Assembly (NCBI GenBank): GCA_029817715.1
Contig: JARUPY010000473.1
Coordinates: 4,278,001-4,342,000 of the forward strand
DNA length: 64,000 nt
Direction: 5' to 3'
DNA from: Melastoma dodecandrum
Taxonomy: Eukaryota; Streptophyta; Magnoliopsida; Myrtales; Melastomataceae
The position numbers and the translations under genes were made by a program. The notes under the pieces were generated by a model. That model searched no databases. It saw nothing but the letters and a program-made list of their open reading frames with translations, and was not told where the DNA came from. This document shows positions 35,675-46,345 of this stretch, in pieces. The stretch's first letter is position 1. Every line of letters starts with the position of its first letter.

Positions 35675-37162
35675 TGAAACGTCTTACATAATTTTTCCAA
35701 ATTAATCAAAATAGTCATCCGTCATTTGACGGTCAAACTGCGGAAGCGACAATTTATACCTCCACCGTGGCAACCTCTACAGTTTTATCTCGCCATTCTG
35801 TGCCACGTGTTTTCCCTTTCATCTACCCTCTGCAACACTAAAAATAATTCCCCAATTGGGGTCAGCGATAAATCGCCGAGTACGCCTCACCCTATGCACA
35901 TACGAAACATGAGACCCCTAACCTTTCCTAACGTGTAATCTTTATAAAAGGTTTCTTTATACAGCATACGGATTGTACAATGAGCAATACCATTCAACAT
36001 ATAAGCAGAAATCGGAAACAAATCCAATAACGCTCACAACTCTCAAACGACTCCCTCATTCTCTCGTTTCTCGTATATCAACACTTCGTTCGGTGCCAGG
36101 ACCCTCACAGTACGTCCCCACCCTCTCCTCCGGGAGCGCCCGGGTAACGGCAGCAGGCAAGATCGCGAGTGGACGTCGCCTCCCCATTCTCCTCCGACAC
36201 ACGGTCGGGGATCACATTTCCGTCGCCCAACAGTAACGAAACCAGCCTCATACTCGACCAGGACCTCATCACGGCAGAAGATTGAATTATAACCCAAGGT
36301 AGCGGCTATCCAACATAGCCTCCACTACAGCAGCATGATACAAAATCTCTCCGATAACAAGGCACAGAACAGAACAGTCAACTCCCCCACCGTCCAAGCG
36401 GTTCCATTGTAGAATCGAGAGTATTACTGCCACCCCGGGGGCGGAGTTGTCGGTTCTGTCTCGATTGATTCATGCTTCCCTCTACTGACACTCATTCTCT
36501 TTTCTTTACCGCAGTAATTTAATTGAGGCAGAAGGGACGGTCAGTCTGTAAAGGTGCGACCAATAAAGAATGCTCCAAAAACAAAGACAGGGGCAACAAC
36601 TTGGTGGAGCAATTCACCCACCTACACGACAATTCTCAGAGCATAGCAAGGTGCTGTCGCACACAATATTAGCTACCGAGTCCACCAAGCATAACGAAGG
36701 CCCGAACGCCCGCAATTCGCAGGACGTTGTCCCCATCAATTCATCAGACCAAGGCTAAATCAATACATTCCATGAGTAGCTCACGGCTGCAACAAGAAGG
36801 CGACAAGCTCTCGGCACCCCAACTACGACGCAGGGGAGCGAGGAGAATACAGGGCTCACACCAATTCAACGAAGGCGTGCGAGAATGAAACGGAGAAGGG
36901 TAAACGTACCTCTCGGCCTCCTCCAACCGCACCCATGGACAGTTTCGGGGGTACCCACTAAAGCTGGACGAGTTCATACTCGATGAGCCACACGGTGAGC
37001 TAAAAAGGGAAGACGCACTTTCCACAACCCATCGACTCAGACACAAGTAAACCTACCTACCCGACCTACCCACCTCCCCATCGCCCTACCCACACGATCC
37101 GCAAACCGGGACAACAAGCAAGCAAGAAGAAGACAGACGAGGGGTGGGGGTGAGAACGTACA
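35675..37162 (-). repeat. Chromoviral 5' LTR, truncated (1488 of about 2289 bp)
   Basis: Near-identical to 27834-29320. The last shared bases are GAGAACGTACA; after that 5' LTR sequence is replaced by LINE-like sequence, so the promoter-proximal end of the LTR is lost. Confidence 0.85.
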
Positions 37163-37177
37163 GTTAGCAAAGATTGG

Positions 37178-38895
37178 TAAGGTAGAACTGCCACTAGAAG
37201 ATATGATGCTCTGTGTGATGGAACGTTTGTTAGACTTACCTAGTGCGATGCATCCGACGACCCTGTTCCCGGAGCATCACGTGAAGTTGTTGAGACCTTT
37301 GGATGTGGATACTCGAAACCAACAGCAAGGGATGTTCGTGTTGGATAGATATAGGTGTTTGGATGAAGACCCAAGAACCTCGCAGTTCGTCGTAGAAGAT
37401 AACAACAGTCAGTTGATAAAGAAACCTTATGCTCTTGTGTTGAACTACAAGGATGTACCGCTTAAGATGGCCTCAAGACCATTGGCACACAAACAAGTAC
37501 AACTTGATGATAAGGGCATGTTAGTAATCCCCGAGGCAGTTGGAGCCAAGGGAGTCTCCGCATGGTAGAACTGTGTTGTTGGAATTGTTCTGGCAAAACG
37601 GATTCCATTCCAAGTACTTAGGAAGTATGCAACAAAGTTGTGGGGTCCCAAGGGACTCATGGGGGTTATAGACCTGGGTATGGGAAAATTTCTGTTGTGA
37701 TTTGAAGATGGAGTGCAAATTGAATACATCCTTCAGCGAGCAGATTGACACATCATCGGCTGCCCTGTTCTACTTCAAAACTGGTCGACAGGCCTCCTAT
37801 TGGATAAATTGGAGCTGAAGTCCCTTCCGCTTTGGGTAAGGCTAAAAAAATGTCTCGCTTGAACTACTGCATACGGAGGGCATCGAGTACATTGCTAGTG
37901 GCCTTGGCAAGCCCATCTGCATGGGGTCCAAGCTTGAACTACTGCATACGGAGGGCATCGAGTACATTGCTAGTGGCCTTGGCAAGCCCATCTGCATGGG
38001 GTCCAAGCTTGAGGCTGGGGGACGCACGGTAAGAGTTCAGGTTGAGATAGATGCTGCTAGACTATTGACAAACCGTTTGGAGGTTATTTGTGGTGGGAGT
38101 GTTATTATGGAAATTGAGGTAGAATACGAATATTGCCCTCCTTAAGGTGTACGATGTGGGGTTTTTGTCCACGTGGAGGCTGATTGCATCTACAAATCAC
38201 AAGCATCTGTGGATCCGGCTGCTATTGCTCATCCCCCACCAGATAATGTGAAGAAGCAAGTTATTCTTGATCAGGGCACATCTCCTAAAGGCAGCATACC
38301 CTCCGACAACCCGGAAGACCTACCGGAGCAGGTTGAGGAAGCTGACCCCTTATTTTGCTGCGAGACCAGGGAAGACTCCGTCGCACAACACTCAACTGGA
38401 CGCATCGGAAACACTCCAGGTCACCACTACATGGACATAGACTATATGATCATGAGGTCACAAGCATTAATTGAGAAGCAGCAGCCACCATCGCCGCAGC
38501 TACAACAACTCAAATTGCATCATTAGCAAGTCAACTCTAAGCAGCAGTCGCCACAACGCCACCAGTTGTCGTTCCCGGCGCCAATCTTAATCAGCCATAT
38601 GCTGGATACGAATAAGGACTTAAGCGATTCCCCAACCAGTCGAGGCTCGTCCCTAGCAATAGCCAGAGAAGCTGCCTCCTTGGAAACATGTCACGTGGCT
38701 CTAGAGGCTTCTATCCCTTCTAACCCCTCCCTGCAAGTGGATGATTCAGACCAGGAATCAGTAACTGAGGTTGAGGATTACTCTGGCGAGCACAACACCG
38801 CCCACTACAGCCCGCCATGGACGCGTAGCAGACAATTGGGGAAATCCTGGAGAGATGGACCACTCCGAGTGAAGAAGGGACGCAGGGGAAGATAG
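37178..38895 (+). pseudogene. LINE ORF1 with DUF4283 and zinc-knuckle remnants
   Basis: A broken frame includes GCPVLLQNWSTGLLLDKLEL and SLPLWVRL (about 37760-37840), the DUF4283 signature of plant LINE ORF1 RNA-binding proteins. YIASGLGKPICMGSKLE follows, then VQVEIDAARLL and a CCHC-like stretch YCPP*GVRCGVFVHVEADC (about 38130-38190) with a stop inside. A Ser/Pro/Glu-rich tail ends in a basic GRRGR (38895). Stops lie at 37566-37568, near 37700, near 37861, at 38143-38145 and at 38524-38526. An exact 75-bp tandem duplication (37858-38007) falls in the DUF4283 end. The N-terminal part (LLDLPSAMHPTTLFPEHHV) is not recognised. Confidence 0.65.
37858..38007 (+). repeat. Exact 75-bp tandem duplication
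   Basis: 37858-37932 and 37933-38007 are identical by eye, each starting CTTGAACTACTGCATACGG and ending GGGGTCCAAG. 75 bp equals 25 codons, so the frame is kept. Confidence 0.9.
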
Positions 38896-39146
38896 TGAGA
38901 ATGAATGCATTTGAGAGTTGGTTTTGATAAACTATTTGAGCACGGTTATTTTCTTGCATGATTTATCCTACATTGGAGGCTTCCATGTTTCCTTAGATGC
39001 ATTATGTGATTTTGTCTTTCATGGTCTAATAGGATTCATGTTAGTTAGACCATGCAGGTTGCGTACTTGATACTTTGGATAGGCCCGTTGTAACTCTTGC
39101 TTCGGCCCTTTTTCTTTTATAAAAATTTAACTTAACAAAAAAAAAT

Positions 39147-39841
39147 CATAAAATATTAGACCACAAACCATAATTGATTTATTTTGGTATTAAAGTAATT
39201 ATAGAATATTAATAAGAAAGATGAATTATTTAAAAGAGAATGGGTAGATCATTGAAAGTTTGAGCTTGAGTAATAAAATTAGTGCCTTAGTTAGAATGTT
39301 TGTGTTGTTCAGTTATAATCCTTGTGTTTGTATGGATCTCTTATGAGCGTGTCTTTTACCCTTAGTAGAGTCATTCGAATGTGAGCGAGAATAATACACG
39401 AAAGTATATGAACAAAATATTGTACTTACTAACGCATACCAATACCACTACCATTACCCATACCATATTGGCATGCAAATGAAATGACCAAAAGTAAAAA
39501 AAAAAAGTATGGATCTCACAAATAATGTCGGCGGGCCATCCAATTATGTGGATTACCAAAAATATCTCATCTCCAATATTGGTAATCATTCCTTTCAATA
39601 TATTATTATTATTGTTGTTGTTGTTGTTGTTATTATATGTAATTGGGCTTTGGCTAGGCCCAAACCAAATGAAGCCCAAATAATCAACCAGGAAAAAATA
39701 GTTCTCCCCAAATTAATCCAAGAAGCCCCATTTGCAAAAGAATGAAATCGTTAACTAGAAAACTTTGGTCCAACATACTTAAAGCTAATTGTGGCGTAAT
39801 CAATCTAATTTCTCTCAGACGTAATTCTGGGTTTTAGACAT
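39147..39841. other. AT-rich spacer with ATT/GTT microsatellite
   Basis: No gene. A compound microsatellite (ATT)n(GTT)n(ATT)n lies at 39601-39637. The end is probably the 3' flank of the minus-strand IST1-like gene that terminates at 39842. Confidence 0.5.
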
Positions 39842-42004
39842 TTAAACGTGAAGTTTGGGATGTTGTTTATTTTTGGTGCAGTTTCCGAGGAACTCTTTCT
39901 TGAGCTCGGAGAATTTAGCGGCCAGCTCATCGTAATCCGGCAACTTGGGGTGGACGTGGTTCGGTTGCTGTCCCAAGGGGCTGGAATTTGACCTTGGGAT
40001 TTTCCCTTCGGGTCGCGACGTCTGCCTCTTCAGGGGCATCGTCATGGCTCGTACGTAACTGGGGAAGAGACCTTCCTCTCCAACGGGGCTGATTGAGCTC
40101 GAGGAATCTGTGTCGGAAAAATAGTCGGATGAGACAACCCGTTTGCCTCTGAACCCCTCGACGGGCCTGGCACGAGCATGGAGAACTTTGTGGTCTTCAG
40201 CTTTCCTGCACTCGCAGCAATTGCAATGTGACTCCTGTCGAGGAGAAGAGACCTTGCAGGGCTTCAAGGTAATCCCTCGACTGTGTATGTCTGTGGTCTG
40301 ACTCTGCTTCAGATGTTTTCTTGGGTTATGTAGAGGTGCATTGTAGTACACAGCGTATTCCACGTCATCGATGATCTCGGTCTCTCGCGAAACTGACCTC
40401 CTGAATCTATTTCCAGATGGAAGTTTGCTTCCCCTCGAGACTCTTGGGGACATATTATCTTTTCCCGATGACTCAAACTGTTCGACATCCCCATCGGCCA
40501 ATGTGTCTTCGGGAATTGCACTTTTTGGGACAACGGATTGCTTGAACTTGAAGAGCCTTTGGTCGAGGCCTTCTCTATCCCGCTTCGGGCCAGACTGAAC
40601 TTCATCCACGCCATCAAGATACAGAACCTTCCCATCAGGGAACTGGGGCGAACTCTCCCCTGACAGCGAAGTCAATGTCCTCTCCACTGGTTTCAAAGCC
40701 TTGTCAAGCTTGCCACCGCCCTCCTTTTCTTCCGAAGTCGGAACTGTCGCATCGTGTTCATAAGGGGGAGGCATGAGCACAAAGCTATTGCCTTTAGGAC
40801 TCACCGACTTCATCAGCAGTTGCATTTGCGAATGAGATTTTTCAACTGGAGGGCCATTTTCTGCTACAACAACCTCAAATTCTACAGTCTTCTTTGCTTC
40901 AGTCATCCCGATCTCTTTATGTTTTGAGTCAACAACAACGGCAGGACTGATCGGGACGATCTCCAGGACCACTGCCTGTCGCTCTGCCATCTCCTCTATC
41001 TGCATTATCGAAATCAAGGTCACCGACGCCTTGACGTCCGAAACGAGACCGCAATAAGCATAAAGTAACCGCTGCAGCATACCTTCTTATGGAGTTCCGA
41101 TGCATATTCGATGGCCAAAGTCTCGGGCTGCGTTCCAGGTTGATCTCTGACGAATTCATCTGTGATCCTAATCTTGGAGTCATTGGAGATCGTCTTCATT
41201 GATAGTTGCTCTCTTATCTGTAACGAATCGAGAAAAATAACAAAAGCACAAATTAAACATTAACTTAGGAGTTGCGATGTGGGTGACCTTGGGGTTAACG
41301 AGGTTCCCGGGAAGCAGGTCAACAGCGACGAGTGCAAATTTTTCTCCATAACGATCCCTGAACAGTTCCCGGATTTGACGAAGCTCAGGCAGTTCCCCGC
41401 ACCTCACGGAAGCGAAGATGAGGCTCGAAACCGCTTCATTGACGTCATTAGGACATTCCCTGCGAGAATCCAAATGAGACCAGAGGAAAATCGACCAAAA
41501 ATCTGAAGAAGTGGTTGAGAGACATCGGCCGTCCTTGCCTGTGTCGACGAATGTGCGACATGTTGGTAATGACGAGTTCGCAGAAGCCATTCAGAAGATC
41601 ATACATCTCCATCACGCTCTCGTCTTCGAGAAGCTGCTCCGCCTGATCAAAAGGATCGAAATCGAACTCACAACTCCCTTTTAAGAACACAAAGGGACAG
41701 AATATCCCAAACAGGACAGCGTCCGGCCATGGAAGTACCCTCTCAGTAGCAATTTCAAGGTACCCCATCTCGACGAGCCGGGACACATCATCGCGTAAGC
41801 TCCTGACGATCGAATCCCTCTTGTTCCTCAGGAGCCTGAGCCTGCGCTGGGCTCTCCTGATCAGCTTCTTGCTGCAGCCGAAAGCTCCCAACCAAGCAGT
41901 TAGAAAGACGAAAGCCTCAAAGGAGGGCGAAAAAACTACAAGAACAAAAAAAAAAAACCAGACCAGTTGGAGGTCTTCCTCCATCCCAACAACGCCTCGA
42001 ACAT
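39842..42004 (-). CDS. IST1-like protein (ESCRT-III-associated), six exons, 580 aa
   Basis: Exons on the minus strand: 42004-41964, 41871-41739, 41642-41539, 41459-41288, 41217-41083 and 40999-39842; all joins keep frame. The start MFEALLGWRKTSN and the following CKKLIRRAQRRLRLLRNKRD match the IST1 (regulator of Vps4 activity) domain at residues 1-about 190, which continues with GYLEIATERAEQLLEDES, YDLLNGFCELVITN and AVSSLIFASVRCGELPEL. The C-terminal two thirds are low-complexity and charged, ending in a possible helix (DYDELAAKFSELKKEFLG). IST1 proteins bind ESCRT-III and the Vps4/SKD1 ATPase and tune cargo sorting at multivesicular bodies in the endosomal pathway. Intron 3 has a GC donor (CAG|GCAAGG) with a normal AG acceptor. 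Introns are short (70-96 bp). The gene looks intact; it belongs to the plant IST1-like (ISTL) group, member not determined. Confidence 0.85.
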
Positions 42005-43000
42005 GGTTGTTGATGGCCCGACCCGACCCGACTCTGACTCGTCGGAGGAATGTGAGTTATATTGGGGGGGGAGGGTGGTGGAGTTGTTTTGAGGGGGTGG
42101 GGGGTGGGGGTAGTGGGGTAGTTTTTGAGGTTCGGATAAGAAATTTGGACCCGGTTTCATCCCATTTTCTCTCTTCCTACAAATTCTGATCCCCACTACT
42201 TCTCCCACCTCCTCCTCCGACACATGTCGCCCACGACCACCTTAAAATTTCATGGTGGGATTAATGATTGTGAAGTGAGAAGGCTACGTTTACGTGTTTT
42301 TTTGATTCTCGGGGGTTTGTGGATAGGAATGGGGGATGCTTTTCCTTTTTTTCTAGAACGATGGAGGAACAATCTTCCCCTGGTGGTGGGTGGTTGGGGA
42401 TTCAGCTGGTTGGATCATCATATATCACATGACTTGGTCCGGCTTGGTTAATGACTCTTGGAAAAGCCAATGCGGGTGGGTTTCTTTTGTTTTTGTTTGT
42501 TTCGAGTTCAGTTTCCATTGGTTGCATGGAAGTTTGTCGCTCAAATATGGTCGAGATGCTCCAAAAAGTCAAAAAGGAACATTTGGAAGTGTAATGACAC
42601 GAGAGGACACGTCACATGAGTACGAACTGGGGAATGGAATTGTGGGATCGTTGTGATATCGAGCTGGTGAACCACCACCCTCGCGATAATGGAATTAGAG
42701 ACAATAAGCAATGCATATATCCTTCAGCTCAATTGGGTGAGGGTTAGGTTGGGATGGGGACAACCTGAGTATGTTTTGTTGTCCATGGGCCCATCCTAGG
42801 TTGTCAGCCCATCAGAGAGACACGAACAATAAGCCCAATTCAAGATTGACGGGCCTGGCCCATATTGAAATACATAACCCCCACACACCACACGCACGAC
42901 GATTAATGAAGAAGAAGAAGAAAGAAGCCTATGTTAATGATTGTCATAAATCTAAGGCCCTTCGGTGGCACAACATTATTGTGCCATGCACTTTGGGTCC
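42005..43000. other. Spacer between IST1-like and NHL-like genes
   Basis: The first 200 bp are the 5' flank of the IST1-like gene, with G-rich runs (GGGGGGG at about 42063-42117). The last about 200 bp are probably the 3' UTR of the minus-strand NHL-like gene. ORFs at 42224-42656 and 42771-43217 have no family support; the latter overlaps the NHL-like gene antisense. Confidence 0.45.
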
Positions 43001-43786
43001 TCACAAAGACGACGGTATCTCCACGTCCGGGGTGCAAACGTTGGATACTACGTTCGCCTTCTTATGCGGCGAGATGTTATCGACCACCAGGGCGCAGCCG
43101 ACCAAGACCCTTATCTCGTTCAGCGGCAGCTCCCCAATCACAATGATGACCGGGACTTTGACCTTCACGGTCAGTGGGATCTGGCCCGTGTTGCGGTTCT
43201 CCATCAGGGCTTCCTGAAGCCCTGACCCGAACTCGCTCTTCCCCTTAAGGAGGATCTTGATTAGGGTAGTGTTCTTGTGGCCCTGCTCGAGGTACGGGAC
43301 CTCGCCCTTGCAGAGGCTTGAGTTCGCGTACAGGACCTCGACGGAGCTTCCCTTCCCGTAAATGAAACTGATGTGCTCGTTGGGGTTAACCGCCTTGACG
43401 GTGACGAGGAACTCCGTGTAGAGGCTGAAGTCCTGGCCGACGTCGAAAGCGTTTGTCATGAAGCTGTCGACGGTGTATGACGGGACCTGGGGGGAGTACG
43501 TGGTATAGAAATAGAAGAGCAACCCTGCGATGGCGACAATGAGGAGGAAGAAGAAGCAACAGAGGCAACAGAGGCAGCGGAGGCAGCACCCGCAGGAGGA
43601 ATGATGGCCCCTGGAATGGTAACGGGGGACGTTCCTGCGGTAATGCGGGGGAGGCATGCCATGCTGCTCCTCGAGCATCACGTACTTGGAGGGGGGGTAT
43701 GGGGGAGCATTATGGTAATGCTGCGACATGGCCGGGGGGGTGTCGTCGATGTCGACCGGGTGTACCCTTTGGCGGGCATAGTCCAT
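43001..43786 (-). CDS. NDR1/HIN1-like (LEA-2 domain) membrane protein, 261 aa
   Basis: Single-exon gene. The N-terminal cytosolic tail is Pro/His/Tyr-rich (1-62). It is followed by a cysteine cluster CGCCLRCLCCLCC (65-77; eight Cys in 13 residues) and one transmembrane segment (about 76-96, FFFLLIVAIAGLLFYFY). The rest is an LEA-2 beta-sandwich domain (about 105-250) with the NHL-family NPNEHISFIYG motif at 134-144 and a NSS glycosylation site after VLYA. NHL proteins sit in the plasma membrane with the LEA-2 domain outside, and several act in pathogen response or abiotic stress. The Cys cluster next to the membrane suggests S-acylation (inference). The upstream region has pyrimidine-rich leader sequence. 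It is most like NHL6/NHL13-type members; the exact orthologue is not determined. Confidence 0.9.
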   Translation of the reverse strand: MDYARQRVHPVDIDDTPPAMSQHYHNAPPYPPSKYVMLEEQHGMPPPHYRRNVPRYHSRGHHSSCGCCLRCLCCLCCFFFLLIVAIAGLLFYFYTTYSPQVPSYTVDSFMTNAFDVGQDFSLYTEFLVTVKAVNPNEHISFIYGKGSSVEVLYANSSLCKGEVPYLEQGHKNTTLIKILLKGKSEFGSGLQEALMENRNTGQIPLTVKVKVPVIIVIGELPLNEIRVLVGCALVVDNISPHKKANVVSNVCTPDVEIPSSL

Positions 43787-43963
43787 AACAAATTTTTGGG
43801 AGGTGAAGGAAGAAACCCCAAAAGGAGGATAGGAAAATGGAGGATTGGGAGTGGAAGAAGGGAGGATACATTCCCCATTTCCCCTTTCCCTCCCCCCAAT
43901 TACCTAAATCAGGAAATTGAAATCAGATAACTCACCCCTTTGTTTTCCCTTTTTCTTTTTGTT

Positions 43964-44510
43964 TGTTGGAATTGTGAGAATACGGAGGATTTGGAAAATA
44001 TTTTATAAAACAGGCTATGACATAAGACATTGCATGAAATCCCACCAAAGTATCGTGATCGCTAAGGTTATTGAAATATGTGCATCTCGTTTATTTGAAG
44101 TGATTTATGGCAGGGTGTATGCTGTTTTTATATCCTATGGTCTATTAATGGATAGGATCATCGGTTATACAGATTACAGTTATTTACGGATATATCCCTT
44201 CTCCTGTCCTTCAGACTTTTATATATTAAAGGGCAAAACTGACTTTTCATAATGAAACCTAATATTAGGTTTCCTGGGTTAATCACCCAGCCAGTTAGAT
44301 TATCAGTTTTTTTTGCCTTTTCCATCGAGAGTAGTGGTACAAAAAAGAAAAGGGGAAGAAGATCTAGTCGCTCAGGTTTCAATCTTTAAATTTACGGTGT
44401 GGCGAACATAGTGAATACGGGTACGTTTTCTTTTTCCTTAATATTTATCGGTGACCGTAAACTTTCCACTGTTTTCTTTATTTATGGTTTACGTGATTGA
44501 GTGAATTTTC
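43964..44510 (+). mobile_element. Solo or detached copia LTR
   Basis: TGTTGGAATTGTGAGAA starts a block that aligns with the copia 3' LTR at 52569-53185 through TTTTATAAAACAGGCT, ATCGTGATCGCT, TTTTTATATCCTATGGTCT, TTAAAGGGCAAAACTGA and GGGTTAATCACCCAGCCA. No primer binding site follows it, so it is not obviously the 5' LTR of the downstream element. The 3' limit is approximate. Confidence 0.7.
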
Positions 44511-45640
44511 TCTCATCTGTCTTTGCTTAATTACTCCCCCCTTTTCCTTAATTTGGGAGGGTGTCTGCTTATAAAACAGTCCAAACTTCTTGAAGTGAGT
44601 TTGTTCACTTTTTTAATTAGAATTTGGAATTTGTCAAGTTAAGGTCATGTCGTATTATATACTAATAATAATAAACACGCATGTTAATGATATTAAATAA
44701 TCTTTTTTTTTTACCGATTCTTCTGATTTAAGGAACACTGTCCCTTGATGTCTGTCTTCCCTGTTCTGGTGTTCGAACAAAGATCCGTCATGCAAGAGGC
44801 CACGACACCATCGACAATGGAAGATGAATCCGCCTTCAGTTCCCGACGTCAACATCCTACACGTTCCTCACATGCAATCGCAGTCCTCGCCTTATAATAG
44901 TTTTCTCGCTAAGGAGCTCATCGCAGCCGTAATTGCTTAGTACTCGAGAACAGAGTCAATGGCTAAGTTTGCGGCGGTTTCGCAGCTCTCCTCGCAGGCC
45001 TCCTGCTCACCACCCTCGTGACGGCCGCCACAGCCACTGTCACTTTCATTGAGATCGTCGACATTATGAGCACATCAGTCCCGCATAAGAGTGAAATAAA
45101 TATTCAGAAGGATGTCGTTCTCTTCTACAGGCATAAAACATCAAAACTCGATTTATAAATTAGAAATTATTTTTAGTAATGGATTAATACAACACAATTA
45201 TTTGCCCATGTATTGTGATTGAATGTTTCGTCGGTTAATGCGCGTACCCGAATACTAAAATAATTTTTTGATGATTACTACTTCATCAATCCCCCAATGG
45301 TTCATATTCCAACTCCAACCCTAGCTCTAAATCCCTCCTCAATCATTGCACATCGGCTTGATATTAACTATTTAGACAATAGAGTAGCGGATCTTCACGT
45401 TCTCGACTAATCGCGGAATCACCGAACTATTGACATTTAATTAGTAATTTAATCATTTGATTTCAAAATCGCCGTTGACTCTATCTCAATTAGGATCATT
45501 CTGAATACGTTTTCCCAAATGATGGACCTCTTGCGTCCTGTTCAATATTATAAGCATGTTCTGATTTTAAAGGTCCAAATTTTGTGACGTTCTCCTTAGG
45601 AAAAAGAAACCCCTTAAACTTTAATCCCTAAGACGATGAC
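44511..45640. other. Spacer holding a 2S albumin relic
   Basis: AT-rich apart from the relic at 44959-45060. No other gene recognised. This stretch replaces the upstream sequence found ahead of the other 2S albumin copies. Confidence 0.4.
44959..45060 (+). pseudogene. Relic of a diverged 2S albumin-type signal peptide
   Basis: ATG GCT AAG TTT GCG GCG begins MAKFAA. After one base of frame change it reads AALLAGLLLTTLVTAATATV, which parallels MAKPATLAALLAGLMLVSLA in the intact 2S albumins nearby. It then runs TFIEIVD and loses similarity, with no cysteine pattern after it. This suggests a fragment of an older, more diverged paralogue. Confidence 0.55.
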
Positions 45641-45707
45641 ACGGATTTTATCGTAAACCGGACAAGATTCGCAATCAGAAAAAGACACCAGGGGTTCTTC
45701 GCGTCGA

Positions 45708-45810
45708 TGCATGCAGAGAGAAACCGCTTCCAACATGACAAAAAACAAATTCCGACATCAACACCTTCCACGTACTTCCCATGCAAACCTCCAACTTACC
45801 CCTATAAATA
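45708..45810 (+). promoter_or_regulatory. Seed-type promoter of 2S albumin copy A (RY motif and TATA box)
   Basis: A RY-type motif TGCATGCA lies at 45708-45715, a second CATGCAAA near 45780 and a TATA box TATAAATA at 45803-45810, about 75 bp before the start codon. RY elements bind B3 factors of the ABI3/FUS3/LEC2 group in known seed genes. The same arrangement is kept in the other copies. Similarity to the other copies stops upstream of about 45650. Confidence 0.75.
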
Positions 45811-45883
45811 ACCCCCAACTCCACACTTCGAAGACCTCATCATTCAAACTCACATCCCCACAACCAAATATCAAGACCACCCA

Positions 45884-46345
45884 ATGGCCAAGCCTGCAAC
45901 CCTCGCTGCCCTCCTTGCCGGCCTGATGCTGGTCTCCCTCGCGGCTTCCTCCGCTGTGACCAAGGTCGAGGTCGACCTCGGTGAAGACGAGAACTTCTCC
46001 CGCAGATTCCGGGGAGGAGGCTGCCGGGAGCAGCTCGAGATGGTCGACGAGCTCCGCAGCTGCGAGGACTTCCTCAGGCAGCGGGCCCGGCAGGGAGGCC
46101 GACGCTTCGGCGGCGGCAGGTTCGGGTCGAGGAGGCTGCAGGACTGCTGCGAGGAGCTGAGGCAGGTGGACGACCACTGCAGGTGCCAGGGGTTGAGGGA
46201 GATCGTGAGGGATCAGCAGCAGATGAGAGGGTTTGGTGGGGAGAGGGAGCAGCTCGAGAGGATCGCGGAGGACCTGCCGCAGATGTGCGGGGTTGGGCCC
46301 GGGAGGTGCGACATTCGCAGGGGCGGGTACGGACGACGGGAGTAA
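45884..46345 (+). CDS. 2S albumin seed storage protein, copy A, 153 aa
   Basis: A secretory signal peptide (MAKPATLAALLAGLMLVSLA) is followed by a short acidic propeptide (VEVDLGEDENFSRRF). The small subunit has CREQLEMVDELRSC, an Arg/Gly-rich linker (GGRRFGGGRFGSRR) follows, and the large subunit has DCCEELRQVDDHCRC, then MCGVGPGRC. The eight cysteines fall in the canonical C-C-CC-CxC-C-C order, so the four disulfides of the family can form. Like other napin-type storage proteins it would pass through the ER to protein storage vacuoles and be cleaved into two chains. It differs from the other intact copies at only a few residues (RQRARQ and final RRE here). It lies on the plus strand, opposite to the other copies. 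AATAAA-like signals follow at 46374 and 46419. Family members are often food allergens; that is family knowledge. Confidence 0.95.
   Translation: MAKPATLAALLAGLMLVSLAASSAVTKVEVDLGEDENFSRRFRGGGCREQLEMVDELRSCEDFLRQRARQGGRRFGGGRFGSRRLQDCCEELRQVDDHCRCQGLREIVRDQQQMRGFGGEREQLERIAEDLPQMCGVGPGRCDIRRGGYGRRE

Larger units (their letters stand above)
27834..37162 (-). mobile_element. Chromoviral Ty3/gypsy retrotransposon (Tekay/Del-like), 5' LTR truncated
   Basis: Read on the minus strand: a partial 5' LTR (37162-35675), an initiator-tRNA-Met primer binding site (35672-35661), an extra ORF (35329-34871), gag-pol with chromodomain (34569-30178), a polypurine tract (30137-30123) and a full 3' LTR (30122-27834). 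LTRs start TGTAACGACCC and end GTTTCA. The 5' LTR lacks about 800 bp of its outer end; it stops at 37162 where LINE-like sequence begins. This loss explains why no target duplication is found. Pol is broken by at least one frameshift and two stops, so the copy is inactive, but the decay is mild compared with the Athila-like element. Confidence 0.9.
37163..39146 (+). mobile_element. LINE (L1-type) remnant: ORF1 part joined to 3' tail
   Basis: The plus strand carries ORF1-like pieces and ends with TTTTATAAAAATTTAACTT followed by an A run (39115-39146), typical of plant L1 LINE 3' ends. ORF2 (endonuclease and reverse transcriptase) is missing, so this is an internally deleted or ORF1-only copy. 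The 5' side is cut at the chromoviral LTR junction. Confidence 0.7.

Noticed and set aside
42224..42656. ORFs between the IST1-like and NHL-like genes
   Set aside because: Short, overlapping in different frames and without similarity or promoter evidence.
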